A DNA stretch of 64,000 nucleotides from CAVYUC01 sp963783085 (GTDB lineage: Bacteria > Bacteroidota > Bacteroidia > Bacteroidales > Prolixibacteraceae), in the NCBI GenBank assembly GCA_963783085.1, contig CAWAMJ010000021.1, positions 124,001 to 188,000 on the forward strand, written 5' to 3'. A model generated the notes under the pieces. It saw only the letters and a program-made list of their open reading frames with translations. It ran no database searches and had not been told where the DNA came from. How positions within the stretch are numbered: position 1 is the stretch's first letter; every line of letters begins with the position of its first letter. The translations under genes and the position numbers were made by a program. Positions 18,590 through 28,231 of this stretch are shown here, piece after piece.

Positions 18590-19846
18590 ATGAAAAAGAT
18601 ATTCCTGTATTTTTTCCTGCTTTGGGGCGGGTGTTATTTTGGTGCATGTTCGCAGCAAGAAGAAAAAACAACAACTGAGCCGACTCATTTTATCACCATC
18701 TCGGGGCCGGATCTGCAAACTCCCGACGGTGAAAAATTTTTCATTCAGGGGATTAACCTCGGAAACTGGCTTAATCCCGAAGGTTATATGTTTCAGTTCG
18801 GTCAGGTAAGTTCAGCACGGTTAATCGACCAGGCATTTAAAGAAATGGTGGGGCCTGATTTTACCAATCACTTCTGGCAGTTGTTCAAAGACAACTATAT
18901 TACTGAAAAAGACATTCAGTACATCAAATCCACGGGAATGAATACCATTCGTGTGCCATTTCATTACAAGCTTTTTACCGATGAAGATTACATGGGAAAA
19001 TCGTCGGATCAGGATGGATTTGCCCGCATCGACAGTCTGGTAAACTGGTGCCGCAATGCCGGCTTGTATGTGATTCTCGATATGCACGATGCGCCCGGCG
19101 GACAAACCGGTGATAACATCGACGACAGTTATGGTTATCCGTGGTTGTTTGTCAGCGAAGAAAGCAGGGAACTTTTTGCCGGCATCTGGCAAAAAATAGC
19201 GGAACATTACAGCGATGAACCGGTGATTTTGGGGTACGATTTGCTGAATGAACCCATCGCAACTTATTTTAAGGAAGATTACGACGTGCTAAATACACAA
19301 CTTGAGCCAACGTATAAAAAGGCTGTGGCTGCCATACGCGAAGTGGATAAAAATCATATTGTTTTGCTGGGCGGCGCGCAATGGAACAGCAACTTTAAGG
19401 TTTTTACCGATTCGAAATTCGATGATAAAATAATGTACACCTGCCACCGCTATTGGTGCGATACTTTACAAGCCAACATTCAGGATTTTGTTGATTTTCG
19501 CGATTCTGTCAATCTTCCGCTCTATATGGGGGAAACGGGTGAAAATACCGACCAGTGGATTGGCGCCTGGACCCGGCTGATGAATAAAAACAACATTGGC
19601 TGGACCTACTGGCCTTATAAGAAAATGGGTCGCACCAGTTGCATGCGGACCATTCCAACTCCCGAAAACTGGGATGTAATTGTAGAATTTACAAAGGCGC
19701 CGCGGCAAAATTTTTCAGAAATACGTGAAGCGCGGCCCGACCAGGAAGTGGTAAAAAAAGCAATGTTGCAGTTGATTGAAAACATGAAATTCGAAAATAC
19801 AACGGTCAACGAAGGCTATATAAATGCGATGGGAATGAAACCGTAA
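18590..19846 (+). CDS. Glycoside hydrolase family 5 (cellulase-fold) lipoprotein
   Basis: The ATG at 18590 starts a lipoprotein leader (LLWGGCYFGACSQQ); the ATG at 18551 would add 13 charged residues before it. The domain begins with FFIQGINLGNWLNPEGYM. The acid/base Glu is in YDLLNEPI (about 221) and the nucleophile in PLYMGETGEN (about 315), with the intervening TCHRYW His-Tyr. Related GH5 subfamilies act on beta-glucans, xyloglucan or mannans; the subfamily was not resolved. It lies downstream of the sulfatase, suggesting joint action on one sulfated or decorated polysaccharide. Confidence 0.9.
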   Translation: MKKIFLYFFLLWGGCYFGACSQQEEKTTTEPTHFITISGPDLQTPDGEKFFIQGINLGNWLNPEGYMFQFGQVSSARLIDQAFKEMVGPDFTNHFWQLFKDNYITEKDIQYIKSTGMNTIRVPFHYKLFTDEDYMGKSSDQDGFARIDSLVNWCRNAGLYVILDMHDAPGGQTGDNIDDSYGYPWLFVSEESRELFAGIWQKIAEHYSDEPVILGYDLLNEPIATYFKEDYDVLNTQLEPTYKKAVAAIREVDKNHIVLLGGAQWNSNFKVFTDSKFDDKIMYTCHRYWCDTLQANIQDFVDFRDSVNLPLYMGETGENTDQWIGAWTRLMNKNNIGWTYWPYKKMGRTSCMRTIPTPENWDVIVEFTKAPRQNFSEIREARPDQEVVKKAMLQLIENMKFENTTVNEGYINAMGMKP

Positions 19847-19861
19847 TATCACAATTATGCG

Positions 19862-19883
19862 AATTTCAGAGAGTTCTGAAATT
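19862..19883. terminator. Bidirectional terminator between convergent genes
   Basis: A 9-bp stem (AATTTCAGA/TCTGAAATT) with a GAGT loop lies exactly between the GH5 stop and the stop of the opposing membrane gene. A T-rich tract follows on the plus strand. Confidence 0.6.
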
Positions 19884-20614
19884 TATGAATTTTTTGTTCT
19901 TTTTGTCCGTTTAACAATCAGATAAACGCCTGCGAGGATCACAAAAATGCCAATGGTAAAAATTTCCCATTGATAATCCGCAGGTACATAAGTGGTGAGA
20001 ATATCAATAAACCGGGAATTTTCGGTTAATGTGAAATAGTTGGAAAGGAAGCCGCCTTTCAATATGATTTTTCCGAAATCGTAAACAAATGTGAATAAAA
20101 TAATTGCTGCACCTAAAAAAATGAGGAATAACTCCGTCCATTTGAAGCGGTGCAGCATTTTTTTGCGCTGCAGGTTTTCGAAGGTTACGGCCATGGCAAT
20201 CATCACGACGGAGCAAATAACAGGCGCTAAAACCGGAGATACCCATGTAATGGGGATGAGAAAAAGGATATCCCACGTAAGCAGTGATTCCGGCCAGTCG
20301 AGAAAAATTTTCAGGGCGATGTAATAAACAATGTCCCAAATGCCGAAGATGAAAATAAAAACCGACAGCCGCCTGACAAATGTTTTCCCGGTAAGAAATG
20401 CCACAGCGCCCAGCATCAGCATGGTGGAAAACTCCCTGATGATTTCGATGGCTACAATGCGCGGCGGCAGCACTTTCAGCGGAAATTCGAAACCATTCGG
20501 ATAATACAATTCCCGCACATAAACAACAACAATGGCCTCCAGAAAACCCATGGCAACAGCAAAAATAAACAAAGGCAAGAAGCTAATTTTTCTTTCGAAG
20601 ATTCGTTCGTCCAT
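19883..20614 (-). CDS. Polytopic membrane protein, unrecognised
   Basis: 243 residues with about seven hydrophobic segments (LFIFAVAMGFLEAIVVVYVR, MLMLGAVAFLTG, FIFIFGIWDIVYYIALKIF, TWDILFLIPITWVSPVLAPV and others). Charged loops are short and no transporter or enzyme motif is seen. It is a lone gene, convergent with GH5 and divergent from the operon at 20800. Confidence 0.7.
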   Translation of the reverse strand: MDERIFERKISFLPLFIFAVAMGFLEAIVVVYVRELYYPNGFEFPLKVLPPRIVAIEIIREFSTMLMLGAVAFLTGKTFVRRLSVFIFIFGIWDIVYYIALKIFLDWPESLLTWDILFLIPITWVSPVLAPVICSVVMIAMAVTFENLQRKKMLHRFKWTELFLIFLGAAIILFTFVYDFGKIILKGGFLSNYFTLTENSRFIDILTTYVPADYQWEIFTIGIFVILAGVYLIVKRTKRTKNS

Positions 20615-20799
20615 GCTTAAAAATTACTTCATTCAAATCACGCTTTTGGATGCAATTATTTTTAATTTCATTCTGAATATCAAAAACTTATTGATAATGC
20701 AATTTAACCAAAATTGTTGTCAAGTCCTTAAATTTTTCATATATTAATCTGAAATATTATGAAATTCTATAGGCGCTGAATCAGTATAACTCATTAATT

Positions 20800-21099
20800 A
20801 TGAATAAAAAATCGAAATCTAATAAAATCGCAGGATTAAAAGCTAAGATAGAATCTAAAAACATTCTGTCCGACAAACGTTTATCCGAAAAAGAAGTTTC
20901 CGGAGTTATTTTGGAAACAAAGAACCTGGCGCGAAAAAAAGCTTTGTCTGAAAACGATCTTCTGGAAATCATTAATGATGTAACAAGCAAGGATGAAAAA
21001 TCCCTGCAAATCTTATCTGATCGGATGTTGTCGCTTGATAATAGCGATATTGATCTCACCATCGATGAAATTGAAAATATCCTCAAAAAACTGAAATGA
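20800..21099 (+). CDS. Small helical protein, unrecognised, first gene of a coupled pair
   Basis: 99 residues, highly charged and predicted mostly helical (KSLQILSDRMLSLDNSD, DEIENILKKLK), with no signal peptide or cysteine. Its stop overlaps the next start (ATGA at 21096-21099), so the two products are probably partners. I cannot name a family. Confidence 0.65.
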   Translation: MNKKSKSNKIAGLKAKIESKNILSDKRLSEKEVSGVILETKNLARKKALSENDLLEIINDVTSKDEKSLQILSDRMLSLDNSDIDLTIDEIENILKKLK

Positions 21100-22093
21100 A
21101 CCATTCTGCAGGATCAACAACTGATATTGAGAATAAGATTTTAACGGCCAAAGATGAATATCTGAATAAATTAAATGAAATCTTATCTTATATCAAAGGT
21201 TCCAGGATCGAACAAACTGAATTACAGGTGAAACAAAACGAACTTCATTCGAAAGCTGTAAAATATTTCAACCTTTTTGAACGATCGATATCTGAGGGAA
21301 CGGCACGATTTGAAAAAGATGATAGTTACAGAGACAATAAAGTTAATGATGCGATAAATGTTGCAAACACCATCGTCAAATACTGGAAGATGTTAAAAGG
21401 GTTTAAGAAAAAATACAATACAACAGTCCCACGTCCTTCCGAACGGGCTTATAGCACAATTCAACGCTTTATTAAAATTCATGAGCCCGAAGAATCCAAG
21501 AACTAAAAACGAAATTTAAAGAAGCAAATTTGCCTGTGCATGGTTTTGAAGCAGCGATTGAAAGCGGCCAAACCAATAAACAGCAAATTCGGTTTGGGAT
21601 AATTATGGGAACAGTCCTGTTATTCGTTTTATTAATTATTGGATTATTTGTTGAATGCCCGACACAAAACCAGAATCGAATTTTTACTACTGTACTTGCG
21701 CTGGCGGCAGCCGCTTTTTCCGCAGCAATACCTGGTTTTATCAAAGTTCAGTATAAAAAAGCAATAACTGCCACCGGCGCAATAGCAGTGTTTGTGATTG
21801 TTTTTATTTTCAGACCGGCAGAATTATCAGATTTCCGGAGTTGCCTGGATAGCATATCAGGAACAGTTTATATCAACGGACGCCCGTCTTCTTTGGTAGA
21901 AGTGGATTTATTTAAACTATCGCAATCAACTGAAACCAATGCAAGTGGCTATTTTAGTTTACCGGTTAATTTATCTGCTGTTGAAGATGGTCTTCAGATT
22001 CAATTTAGAAATTCAGAATCCGGTATAGACACTATAATCGTTATAGAGAAGAGTGAATTGAAGAAATCACTGGACATATATTTGACTTATTGA
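21096..22093 (+). CDS. Coiled-coil / transmembrane / carboxypeptidase-regulatory-like protein, probable frameshift
   Basis: Visible as a 136-residue helical ORF ending at 21506 and a 187-residue ORF from a TTG at 21530. Adding one A at 21498-21499 joins them into one protein of about 332 residues through S-K-E-L-K-T-K-F-K-E-A-N-L-P-V-H-G-F. The joined protein has an N-terminal coiled coil, two membrane helices (GTVLLFVLLIIGLFV and AAAAFSAAIPGFIKVQ plus a following IAVFVIVFIF) and a C-terminal beta-sandwich like carboxypeptidase regulatory domains (ISGTVYINGRPSSLVEVDLF). Function unknown; a membrane scaffold or sensor is possible. If the join is wrong these are two genes. Confidence 0.55.
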
Positions 22094-22128
22094 TAAAAAA
22101 AATAAATTTTTAACGATAACCAAAAACC

Positions 22129-23472
22129 ATGAAAAATCGAAAAATTACCCGACGACAGGCCATTGCAACGGTTTCAGCCGGAACTTTGGGAACATTGGCT
22201 GTTTCACCGTTTTCTTCATTCGGATTTGAAACTTCGAAAAAACTTGCATTGTTAGGCGGAGAAAAAGTACGGACTGCGGAATGGCCTCAATGGCCGGTTT
22301 GGGATCAATCGGCAGAAAACGATGTGGTGGAAATGCTGCGCAGCGGCCGCTGGTGGCGTGGCAGTGGTGAATATGTTGAAGAATTTGAAAAAAAATATGC
22401 CGCATTGATGGGGGCCAAACATTGCCTGGCAACCGCCAGCGGAACTACCGCGCTGCTGGTAGCCACGCATGTTCTGGGTGTTGACGCCGGCGACGAAATA
22501 CTGGTTTCGCCGTTTACGTTTATTGCAACCTACAACGTTATTTTTATCAACAAAGCGCTGCCTGTATTTGTGGATACCGACCCGGAAACTTTTCTTATCA
22601 ATCCGGCTAAAATTGAAGAACGGGTGACCGACCGCACTTCAGCGATTATTCCGGTTCACATTTACGGGCTCCCGGTGGACATGGACCGGGTGAATGCAGC
22701 TGCGAAAAAACACGATTTAAAAGTGATTGAAGATGCTTGCCAGGCCTGGCTGGGCGAGTACAAAGGCAAAAAACTGGGGACGCTTGGCGATTTGGGCTGT
22801 TTCAGTTTCCAGAATTCGAAAAACCTGCCCACCGGCGAAGGAGGCGCGATTGTTGGAAATAATGAAGAAATTATGGACCGGTGCCATTCGTTTCACAATT
22901 GCGGAAGGGCTTTCGGAAGCGTGGAACGGACTTCGAATTATCCGATGCGCGGCAGTAACCGCCGGATGCAGCAAATGCAGGCAATTATGCTGATGTCGCA
23001 AATGAAGCGCATTGAAAAAGATGCGGATGTACGGCTGAAAAATGCAAAGTACCTCGATAAAAAACTGGCGGAAATACCGGGAATCGTTCCGTACAAACTG
23101 GTTGCCGACAATTGCCGCTCCGCCTATCATCTGTATCCGTTCCGGTTCATTTCCAGTGAATTCGGAAACGTATCGCGGGAAAAATTCCTTCAGGCTTTAA
23201 AAGCAGAAGGCGTACCCTGTTCCTCCGGATACGGCAAACAAAACTACGACGGGCTTATTGAAGAAGCGCTGAATTCGAGAGGATACAAACGGTTATTTTC
23301 AGAAAAACGGTTGAACCAGTGGCGCGAAGAAAATAAGTTGCCGGGAAATGACCAGCTGACGGATGAAGCAGTGATTTTCTCTCAAAGCATGTTGCTGGGA
23401 ACCAGGCAGGATATGGACGATATTGTAAATGCCATCACCAAAATTCACGAAAACCGGAGTTCCCTGGTATAA
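22129..23472 (+). CDS. DegT/DnrJ/EryC1/StrS-type PLP enzyme with Tat-type leader
   Basis: 447 residues. A Tat-like leader (KITRRQAIATVSAGTLG) precedes a normal sugar-aminotransferase fold: SGTTALLVA phosphate loop, PVHIYGLPVDMDRV with the PLP-contacting Asp region (VIEDACQAWLGEY) and the Schiff-base Lys231 (FSFQNSKNLPTGEGG). Cytoplasmic relatives aminate keto-sugar nucleotides; an exported version cannot do that easily, so it probably has another substrate. The GntP permease follows after 104 bases. The Tat assignment rests on the leader only. Confidence 0.85.
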   Translation: MKNRKITRRQAIATVSAGTLGTLAVSPFSSFGFETSKKLALLGGEKVRTAEWPQWPVWDQSAENDVVEMLRSGRWWRGSGEYVEEFEKKYAALMGAKHCLATASGTTALLVATHVLGVDAGDEILVSPFTFIATYNVIFINKALPVFVDTDPETFLINPAKIEERVTDRTSAIIPVHIYGLPVDMDRVNAAAKKHDLKVIEDACQAWLGEYKGKKLGTLGDLGCFSFQNSKNLPTGEGGAIVGNNEEIMDRCHSFHNCGRAFGSVERTSNYPMRGSNRRMQQMQAIMLMSQMKRIEKDADVRLKNAKYLDKKLAEIPGIVPYKLVADNCRSAYHLYPFRFISSEFGNVSREKFLQALKAEGVPCSSGYGKQNYDGLIEEALNSRGYKRLFSEKRLNQWREENKLPGNDQLTDEAVIFSQSMLLGTRQDMDDIVNAITKIHENRSSLV

Positions 23473-23528
23473 TTAACCACAGCGCCGATATTTTTATTTA
23501 CTCAGGATTATTATTTTCCGGTTTCGAG

Positions 23529-23536
23529 TATATTTG
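23529..23536 (+). promoter_or_regulatory. Possible -7 element before the GntP permease gene
   Basis: TATATTTG matches the Bacteroidota TAnnTTTG element 40 bases before the start codon. No clear TTG lies at the proper upstream distance, so this is tentative. Confidence 0.3.
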
Positions 23537-23576
23537 AGGTTATCAACCGGTAAATAAATTTTTAAACCTGTTCCGC

Positions 23577-24920
23577 ATGTGGCTGATTATACTGTTAATT
23601 TTATCCATCGTTTTCATCATTGTTACAACTGCTGTTTGGAAGTGGCATCCTTTTTTATCGTTAATCCTGGTTGCTTTCGGATTTGGCATTTTCTCGGGGA
23701 AAATGGAGCTGACTGAAGTTGTTGAAGCGGTAAACAGCGGTTTCGGAAATACAATCGGTTACATCGGAATCGTTATTTTGGCAGGTTCAATTATTGGAAA
23801 ATTTCTGGAAATGTCGGGAGGCGCATTTCAACTGGCGTCGGGAACGCTGAAACTAACTGGCAAAAAGCATATCCCGCTGGCTATGGCAATTGTCGGATAC
23901 ATTGTAAGCATCCCGGTTTTTTGCGATTCTGCTTTTATTGTTTTGTCGCCGCTGGCAAAAGCATTGTCCCGAAAGCTAAAAGTATCTCTGGCGATGCTTG
24001 CCATCGCGCTGAGCCTCGGATTATATGTTACCCACACCATTATTCCCCCAACTCCCGGACCGGTTGCCGCCGCCGGAATTTTAAATGCTGATTTGGGTCT
24101 TGTTATTTTGCTGGGTTTGCCGGTGAGTTTGGCGGGTTTGATTGCAGGCTGGTTATTCGCCGTAAAAATTGCTTCGCGTTATGAAATTCAGGATGATTTA
24201 AATACTGCCGAAATGGAAATGCCGGATGCCATTGAAAAACGTCCGTCATTATCCAAATCGCTGCTGCCTGTTTTTGTTCCTATTTTTCTGATTGTTTTCC
24301 GCTCGATTAGCGCACTGCCTTCGTCACCATTTGGAACGGGAATGCTTTCGGAAGTGATTGGTTTTATCGGACAACCATCGGTAGCGTTGATAATTGGAGT
24401 GGGATTGTCATTTTTGCTTCCGGTTAAGCTGAAAAAGGAAATGTTGTCGACAACCGGATGGCTGGGGCAGGGGATAATTGCTGCCGCCGGAATCATCATC
24501 ATCACCGGAAGTGGCGGCGCTTTTGGCTCTGTTCTGCAAGCATCGGGAATAGCGGACGTGGTACAAAAAAATCTTTCGGGTGCACAAGCCCTCGGTATAT
24601 TTTTACCCATAATAATTGCGGCTTCGTTAAAAATTGCGCAAGGTTCAAGCACGGTGGCCATTATCACCACTGCGAGTTTAATGGCGCCGCTGTTAACATC
24701 GCTCGGATTGGATTCTGACGGAGCACGGGCGTTGGTGGTAACAGCCATCGGTGCAGGCGCAATTATTGCCAGCCATGCCAACGACAGCTATTTTTGGGTG
24801 GTTACACAACTCTCTGGAATGGATGTGAAAACCGGATACCGGCTTCAAACGATAGGAACATTAACAGTGGGTATTTTTTCGGCCCTGGTGGTTTGGATTC
24901 TGAGCCTTTGGTTGTTATAA
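23577..24920 (+). CDS. GntP family gluconate/sugar-acid:H+ permease
   Basis: 447 residues with about 12-14 membrane segments in the GntP pattern, including GFGNTIGYIGIVILAGSIIG, SIPVFCDSAFIVLSPL and the family loop THTIIPPTPGPVAAAG. The carrier takes up gluconate-like aldonates or hydroxy acids with protons across the inner membrane. The neighbouring mannonate-dehydratase-like enzyme (26897, opposite strand) would fit a sugar-acid diet, but the exact ligand is not known. No regulator is adjacent. Confidence 0.92.
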   Translation: MWLIILLILSIVFIIVTTAVWKWHPFLSLILVAFGFGIFSGKMELTEVVEAVNSGFGNTIGYIGIVILAGSIIGKFLEMSGGAFQLASGTLKLTGKKHIPLAMAIVGYIVSIPVFCDSAFIVLSPLAKALSRKLKVSLAMLAIALSLGLYVTHTIIPPTPGPVAAAGILNADLGLVILLGLPVSLAGLIAGWLFAVKIASRYEIQDDLNTAEMEMPDAIEKRPSLSKSLLPVFVPIFLIVFRSISALPSSPFGTGMLSEVIGFIGQPSVALIIGVGLSFLLPVKLKKEMLSTTGWLGQGIIAAAGIIIITGSGGAFGSVLQASGIADVVQKNLSGAQALGIFLPIIIAASLKIAQGSSTVAIITTASLMAPLLTSLGLDSDGARALVVTAIGAGAIIASHANDSYFWVVTQLSGMDVKTGYRLQTIGTLTVGIFSALVVWILSLWLL

Positions 24921-25169
24921 ATTACCCGGTAATCTTTGTTTCGTTTCCTGAACTCCCTTGATTTTTACCCGAATTTCAAAGAAATCATCATTTACAGGCA
25001 ATCATTCCCAAATACAGGGAATTATTTTAAAAATCATACGTCCAGGTAGTTATATTCATGTTGTAGTGTTTAAAAGTGTTAAAACATACTAACGAATATT
25101 AAAATCCTAAAGTTTTTATCATTTGTGGAATAAAGCTTGCAAAATATCGTTTTAAAGAAAGGATAAAAG

Positions 25170-25709
25170 ATGAAAAAGATATTATTTATAGTTCTGATAG
25201 CATTTTCTGCAAATTTTGTTTTCGCCCAGCAACAGGACAATTCAAAAATGACGAAAAAAGAGAAACGTCAGGCAGAATTGCAGCAACAATATGAAATGAC
25301 GAAGGGCATGATTGAAGACAGGAATTTTGTACTGGAATCGGATTTCCTTCAGGACAGATACGGAAACAGGGTGTTTGTGAATTCAACCATCAATTTTGTG
25401 ATGGTTAACGGCGACACTGCGGTTATTCAAATTGGTTCGAACCATGGATTGGGACCGAACGGAGTTGGCGGTGTTACTGCGAAAGGAAAAATAACCAAAT
25501 GGGAAATAAAAGAAAATAAAAAGAAGAAGACATTTTATCTGACGATGAATATGATGTCAAGCATCGGGATATACGACGTAAGTTTTTCAGTTGGACCGAC
25601 GGGTCAGGCAACAGCTTACCTTTCAGGAATCCGGGCCGGGAAATTAATCTTCGACGGTGATTTGGTACAGTTGGAAGACTCTTCGGTATTTGAAGGACAG
25701 TCGATATAA
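25170..25709 (+). CDS. DUF4251 family exported protein
   Basis: 179 residues. A signal peptide (KKILFIVLIAFSANFVFAQ) is followed by a charged helix and then the domain: NFVLESDFLQDRYGNRVFV, STINFVMVNGDTAVIQIGS, GVGGVTAKGKITKWEIKE. This pattern is that of DUF4251, found in Bacteroidota envelopes and of unknown function. An AAAGAAAGG sequence before the ATG could act as ribosome-binding site. A strong terminator follows, so it is monocistronic. The 249 bases upstream hold no other gene and presumably its promoter, though no exact TAnnTTTG was found. Confidence 0.8.
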   Translation: MKKILFIVLIAFSANFVFAQQQDNSKMTKKEKRQAELQQQYEMTKGMIEDRNFVLESDFLQDRYGNRVFVNSTINFVMVNGDTAVIQIGSNHGLGPNGVGGVTAKGKITKWEIKENKKKKTFYLTMNMMSSIGIYDVSFSVGPTGQATAYLSGIRAGKLIFDGDLVQLEDSSVFEGQSI

Positions 25710-25769
25710 AATATTGAACTTAGTAATTTAGCATTTTTGTTTAAATTGCTTAATTGATTGATTGATACT

Positions 25770-25806
25770 CAGCGGGGAGCCGGAACACTTCCCGCTGTTT
25801 TTTTTG
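25770..25806 (+). terminator. Rho-independent terminator after the DUF4251 gene
   Basis: A 9-bp stem (CAGCGGGGA paired with TTCCCGCTG, one G-U) and a 10-base loop precede an uninterrupted run of nine T. Confidence 0.85.
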
Positions 25807-25817
25807 CTGGTTCCGAT

Positions 25818-26837
25818 TTAAAGAACCCGTTTGTAATGTTCGGCAAAGCGCCCTGCAAAAGGTTCAGCGAGTTCTGCTACTTTCTGCATTTCTACATCCG
25901 AAAGCTGCTTCAGGTTTTTCAAAACGTTAATATTATGTTCCAGTTCGTCCACTGTTTCGCAGCCACTAACGAGGCTTGAAACTGGATAAGTATATACATA
26001 CTGGTGCAGTTGTTCGAAGGTGAGCGGACTTTCGCTGGTGATGTCTTTTATATCTTCATCTTTGAAATCTGCCGGTGTTAAATCGAACCGGCGGCCAATT
26101 ATTCCGCCACCTGCCATTGTTTTCATAGCGATTACGCCATATTTTTTCTCCAGCAAAACCGGTAACAACTGTTTTTGAAAAGATTCAAAACTGGCGTCGC
26201 AAACGTTTATGGGAAATTGACAGGTATCCAGTTCAATTCCACGTTTATCCAGAAAATCGAGAAAATACAGCGCCACCTTAGGATTGGTGTGGCAACTGAA
26301 ACCGATGTACCTTGTTTTCCCCTTTTCTTTCGCATTGAGGTAATAGTCAAGAACTCCCTGATTGATTCGCCGGTCAGCGTCTTCAACGGATGAAATGGTG
26401 TGGATGGTCCACAAATCCAGGTGATCGGTTTTCAAAGCCCGCAGCGATTCTTCCAGGTGCGTTTGTACTTCTTCTTTCGATTTTCCGTGCGATTTGGTCA
26501 TCAGGAAAACAGCGTCACGGTACTTCGGCGTTAAAAACCGGCCATAATATTCTTCTGCTGTTCCCTGGTGATAGCCCCTGGCATTATCAAAAAAACGAAC
26601 ACCAAGTTCAACCGCCCGTTCGATTAATTTTTCCGATTGTGCAGGCTGCAGCGATTTTGCCGCATGGTAACCACCCAAAGTAAAAGCCGTCACTTTTTCG
26701 CCATTTCGCGTCAATTGGCGCATGGGTAAAACTTCCCCCAACCGATCTTCACCAAAAGCATTTAATGCCCAGTTCGACAAAAAGCCGGCAACAGAAAATG
26801 CTGCGGTATTTTTTATGAATTTTCTTCTCGTTTCCAT
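25818..26837 (-). CDS. Aldo/keto reductase with Tat-type leader
   Basis: 339 residues. METRRKFIKNTAAFSVAGFL is a Tat-like leader. The TIM barrel follows with the AKR tetrad: Asp (RFFDNARGYHQG), Tyr in GYHQGTAEEYYG, Lys (FLMTKSHGK) and His (LDLWTIHTIS). Exported AKRs of this type occur in Bacteroidota and Planctomycetes. It probably reduces or oxidises a sugar aldehyde; cofactor binding in the periplasm would need preloading before Tat export. The enolase-superfamily gene lies 59 bases upstream on the same strand and is also Tat-type. Confidence 0.88.
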   Translation of the reverse strand: METRRKFIKNTAAFSVAGFLSNWALNAFGEDRLGEVLPMRQLTRNGEKVTAFTLGGYHAAKSLQPAQSEKLIERAVELGVRFFDNARGYHQGTAEEYYGRFLTPKYRDAVFLMTKSHGKSKEEVQTHLEESLRALKTDHLDLWTIHTISSVEDADRRINQGVLDYYLNAKEKGKTRYIGFSCHTNPKVALYFLDFLDKRGIELDTCQFPINVCDASFESFQKQLLPVLLEKKYGVIAMKTMAGGGIIGRRFDLTPADFKDEDIKDITSESPLTFEQLHQYVYTYPVSSLVSGCETVDELEHNINVLKNLKQLSDVEMQKVAELAEPFAGRFAEHYKRVL

Positions 26838-26896
26838 CTTTGATTATTTAGAATTTAATTAAGGTTCCCCGCTTCAGAGAGGACAGGAGAGGTTTT

Positions 26897-28231
26897 TTAA
26901 GGTCGAATCGCAGTTCCATCGTTTTTGCGTACTTGGGTCCAGTTGTAATCAAATTCCGGGAGGGGGTATTTTGCGGCTTCTTTTTCGTCGATATCAATTC
27001 CCAGACCGGGTGCTTCGTTAACGAACAAAAATCCGTTTTCCACCGTAGGCGACCCCGGAAATACCTCACGCAGCCTGTCGTTTATTCGCGGCGCTTCCTG
27101 TATGCCAAAATTCCAAACTGCCAAATCAATATGGGCATTGGCTGCATGGCCAATCGGTGAAACATCGCCGGGCCCGTGCCAGGCTGTGCGAATATTGAAC
27201 CATTCGCCGAGCCGGGCTACTTTCATGGCCGGTGTAATGCCGCCAATTTGGGAAATGTGAATCCGGATAAAATCGAACAGCCGGTTGCTCATCGGTTCAA
27301 GCCACTCGTGCGGACTGTTGTACAATTCGCCCATCGCAATTGGCACGCTGGTTTGTTTTCTTAATAGTTCAAACCAGCCAATATTTTCCGGTGAAAACGG
27401 ATCTTCAATGAAAAAAGGCCGGTACTGTTCCAGGTTTTTTATCAGATTGATGGCGTCCATGGGTTGCAGGCGTTCATGAATATCGTGCAGCAATTCAACA
27501 TCGTCGCCCGCTTTTTGGCGCACCAAATCGAACATTTTTATCACGCCCGATGCATAAGCATGTTCATTCATGGTATTATCGTCAGGCATTCCGAATCCCT
27601 GCTTTTTATAATCCGGCTCCTGTGTAAGATGCGTCGCACCATAACCACCCAGTTGAATCCTGACGTTTCGGAATCCCTCATCCATGTATTTCCGGACACT
27701 CTCCAGCGCTTCCTCCGGCGTTCTTCCGCTGGCATGGGTGTAGGTATCCACGGCAAAACGGCATTTTCCGCCCAACAATTGGTATACAGGCATTCCCGCC
27801 ATTTTACCTTTGATATCCCACAGCGCCTGATCGAGACCACTGAGCGCATTGTTCAACACCGGGCCATTCCGCCAGTAGGAACTTACGTAAGCAGTTTGCC
27901 ATATATCTTCGATATTGTTAACATCGCGGTTTCTGCAAAAATCATCAAGGTATTCGTCCACTGCCGTGGCAACAGCTTGTGCCCGCTGCCGGAAAGTAGC
28001 GCAACCAACGCCATACAAACCCGGCTGGTCGGTTTCTACTTTCACCACAACCAGCTCTATTCCGTTTGGCGCAGTAACTATCGAGCGGACTTTTTTGATT
28101 TTTACGTTCTGATAATCTCCGCTGAATTTATTTTCATTTTCAAAGGTTTTACCGGAATTTTTTGATGCAATGCCCGGCAGGGAAAGGAACGGCAGAAATG
28201 CTGCATTTCTTATAATTTCTCGTCGCTTCAT
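26897..28231 (-). CDS. Mandelate racemase/enolase superfamily, mannonate-dehydratase-like (RspA-type), Tat-type leader
   Basis: 444 residues. The leader has a twin arginine (MKRREIIRNAAFLPFLSLPG). The capping and barrel domains match RspA/ManD proteins: DIWQTAYVSSYWRNGPVLNN, RIQLGGYG, the metal-ligand strands LLHDIHERL and FFIEDPFSPEN, AMGELYNSP, and WHGPGDVSPIGHAAN. Known relatives dehydrate D-mannonate or D-gluconate. Export of such an enzyme is unusual and the leader could instead be a cleaved anchor. It is upstream of the aldo/keto reductase and likely co-transcribed. Sugar-acid metabolism would agree with the GntP permease. Confidence 0.88.
   Translation of the reverse strand: MKRREIIRNAAFLPFLSLPGIASKNSGKTFENENKFSGDYQNVKIKKVRSIVTAPNGIELVVVKVETDQPGLYGVGCATFRQRAQAVATAVDEYLDDFCRNRDVNNIEDIWQTAYVSSYWRNGPVLNNALSGLDQALWDIKGKMAGMPVYQLLGGKCRFAVDTYTHASGRTPEEALESVRKYMDEGFRNVRIQLGGYGATHLTQEPDYKKQGFGMPDDNTMNEHAYASGVIKMFDLVRQKAGDDVELLHDIHERLQPMDAINLIKNLEQYRPFFIEDPFSPENIGWFELLRKQTSVPIAMGELYNSPHEWLEPMSNRLFDFIRIHISQIGGITPAMKVARLGEWFNIRTAWHGPGDVSPIGHAANAHIDLAVWNFGIQEAPRINDRLREVFPGSPTVENGFLFVNEAPGLGIDIDEKEAAKYPLPEFDYNWTQVRKNDGTAIRP

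Noticed and set aside
21530..22093. Separate gene starting with TTG at 21530
   Set aside because: The frame is open and protein-like for about nine codons before the TTG and joins the preceding ORF with a one-base change; still possible, so the joined call has lower confidence.
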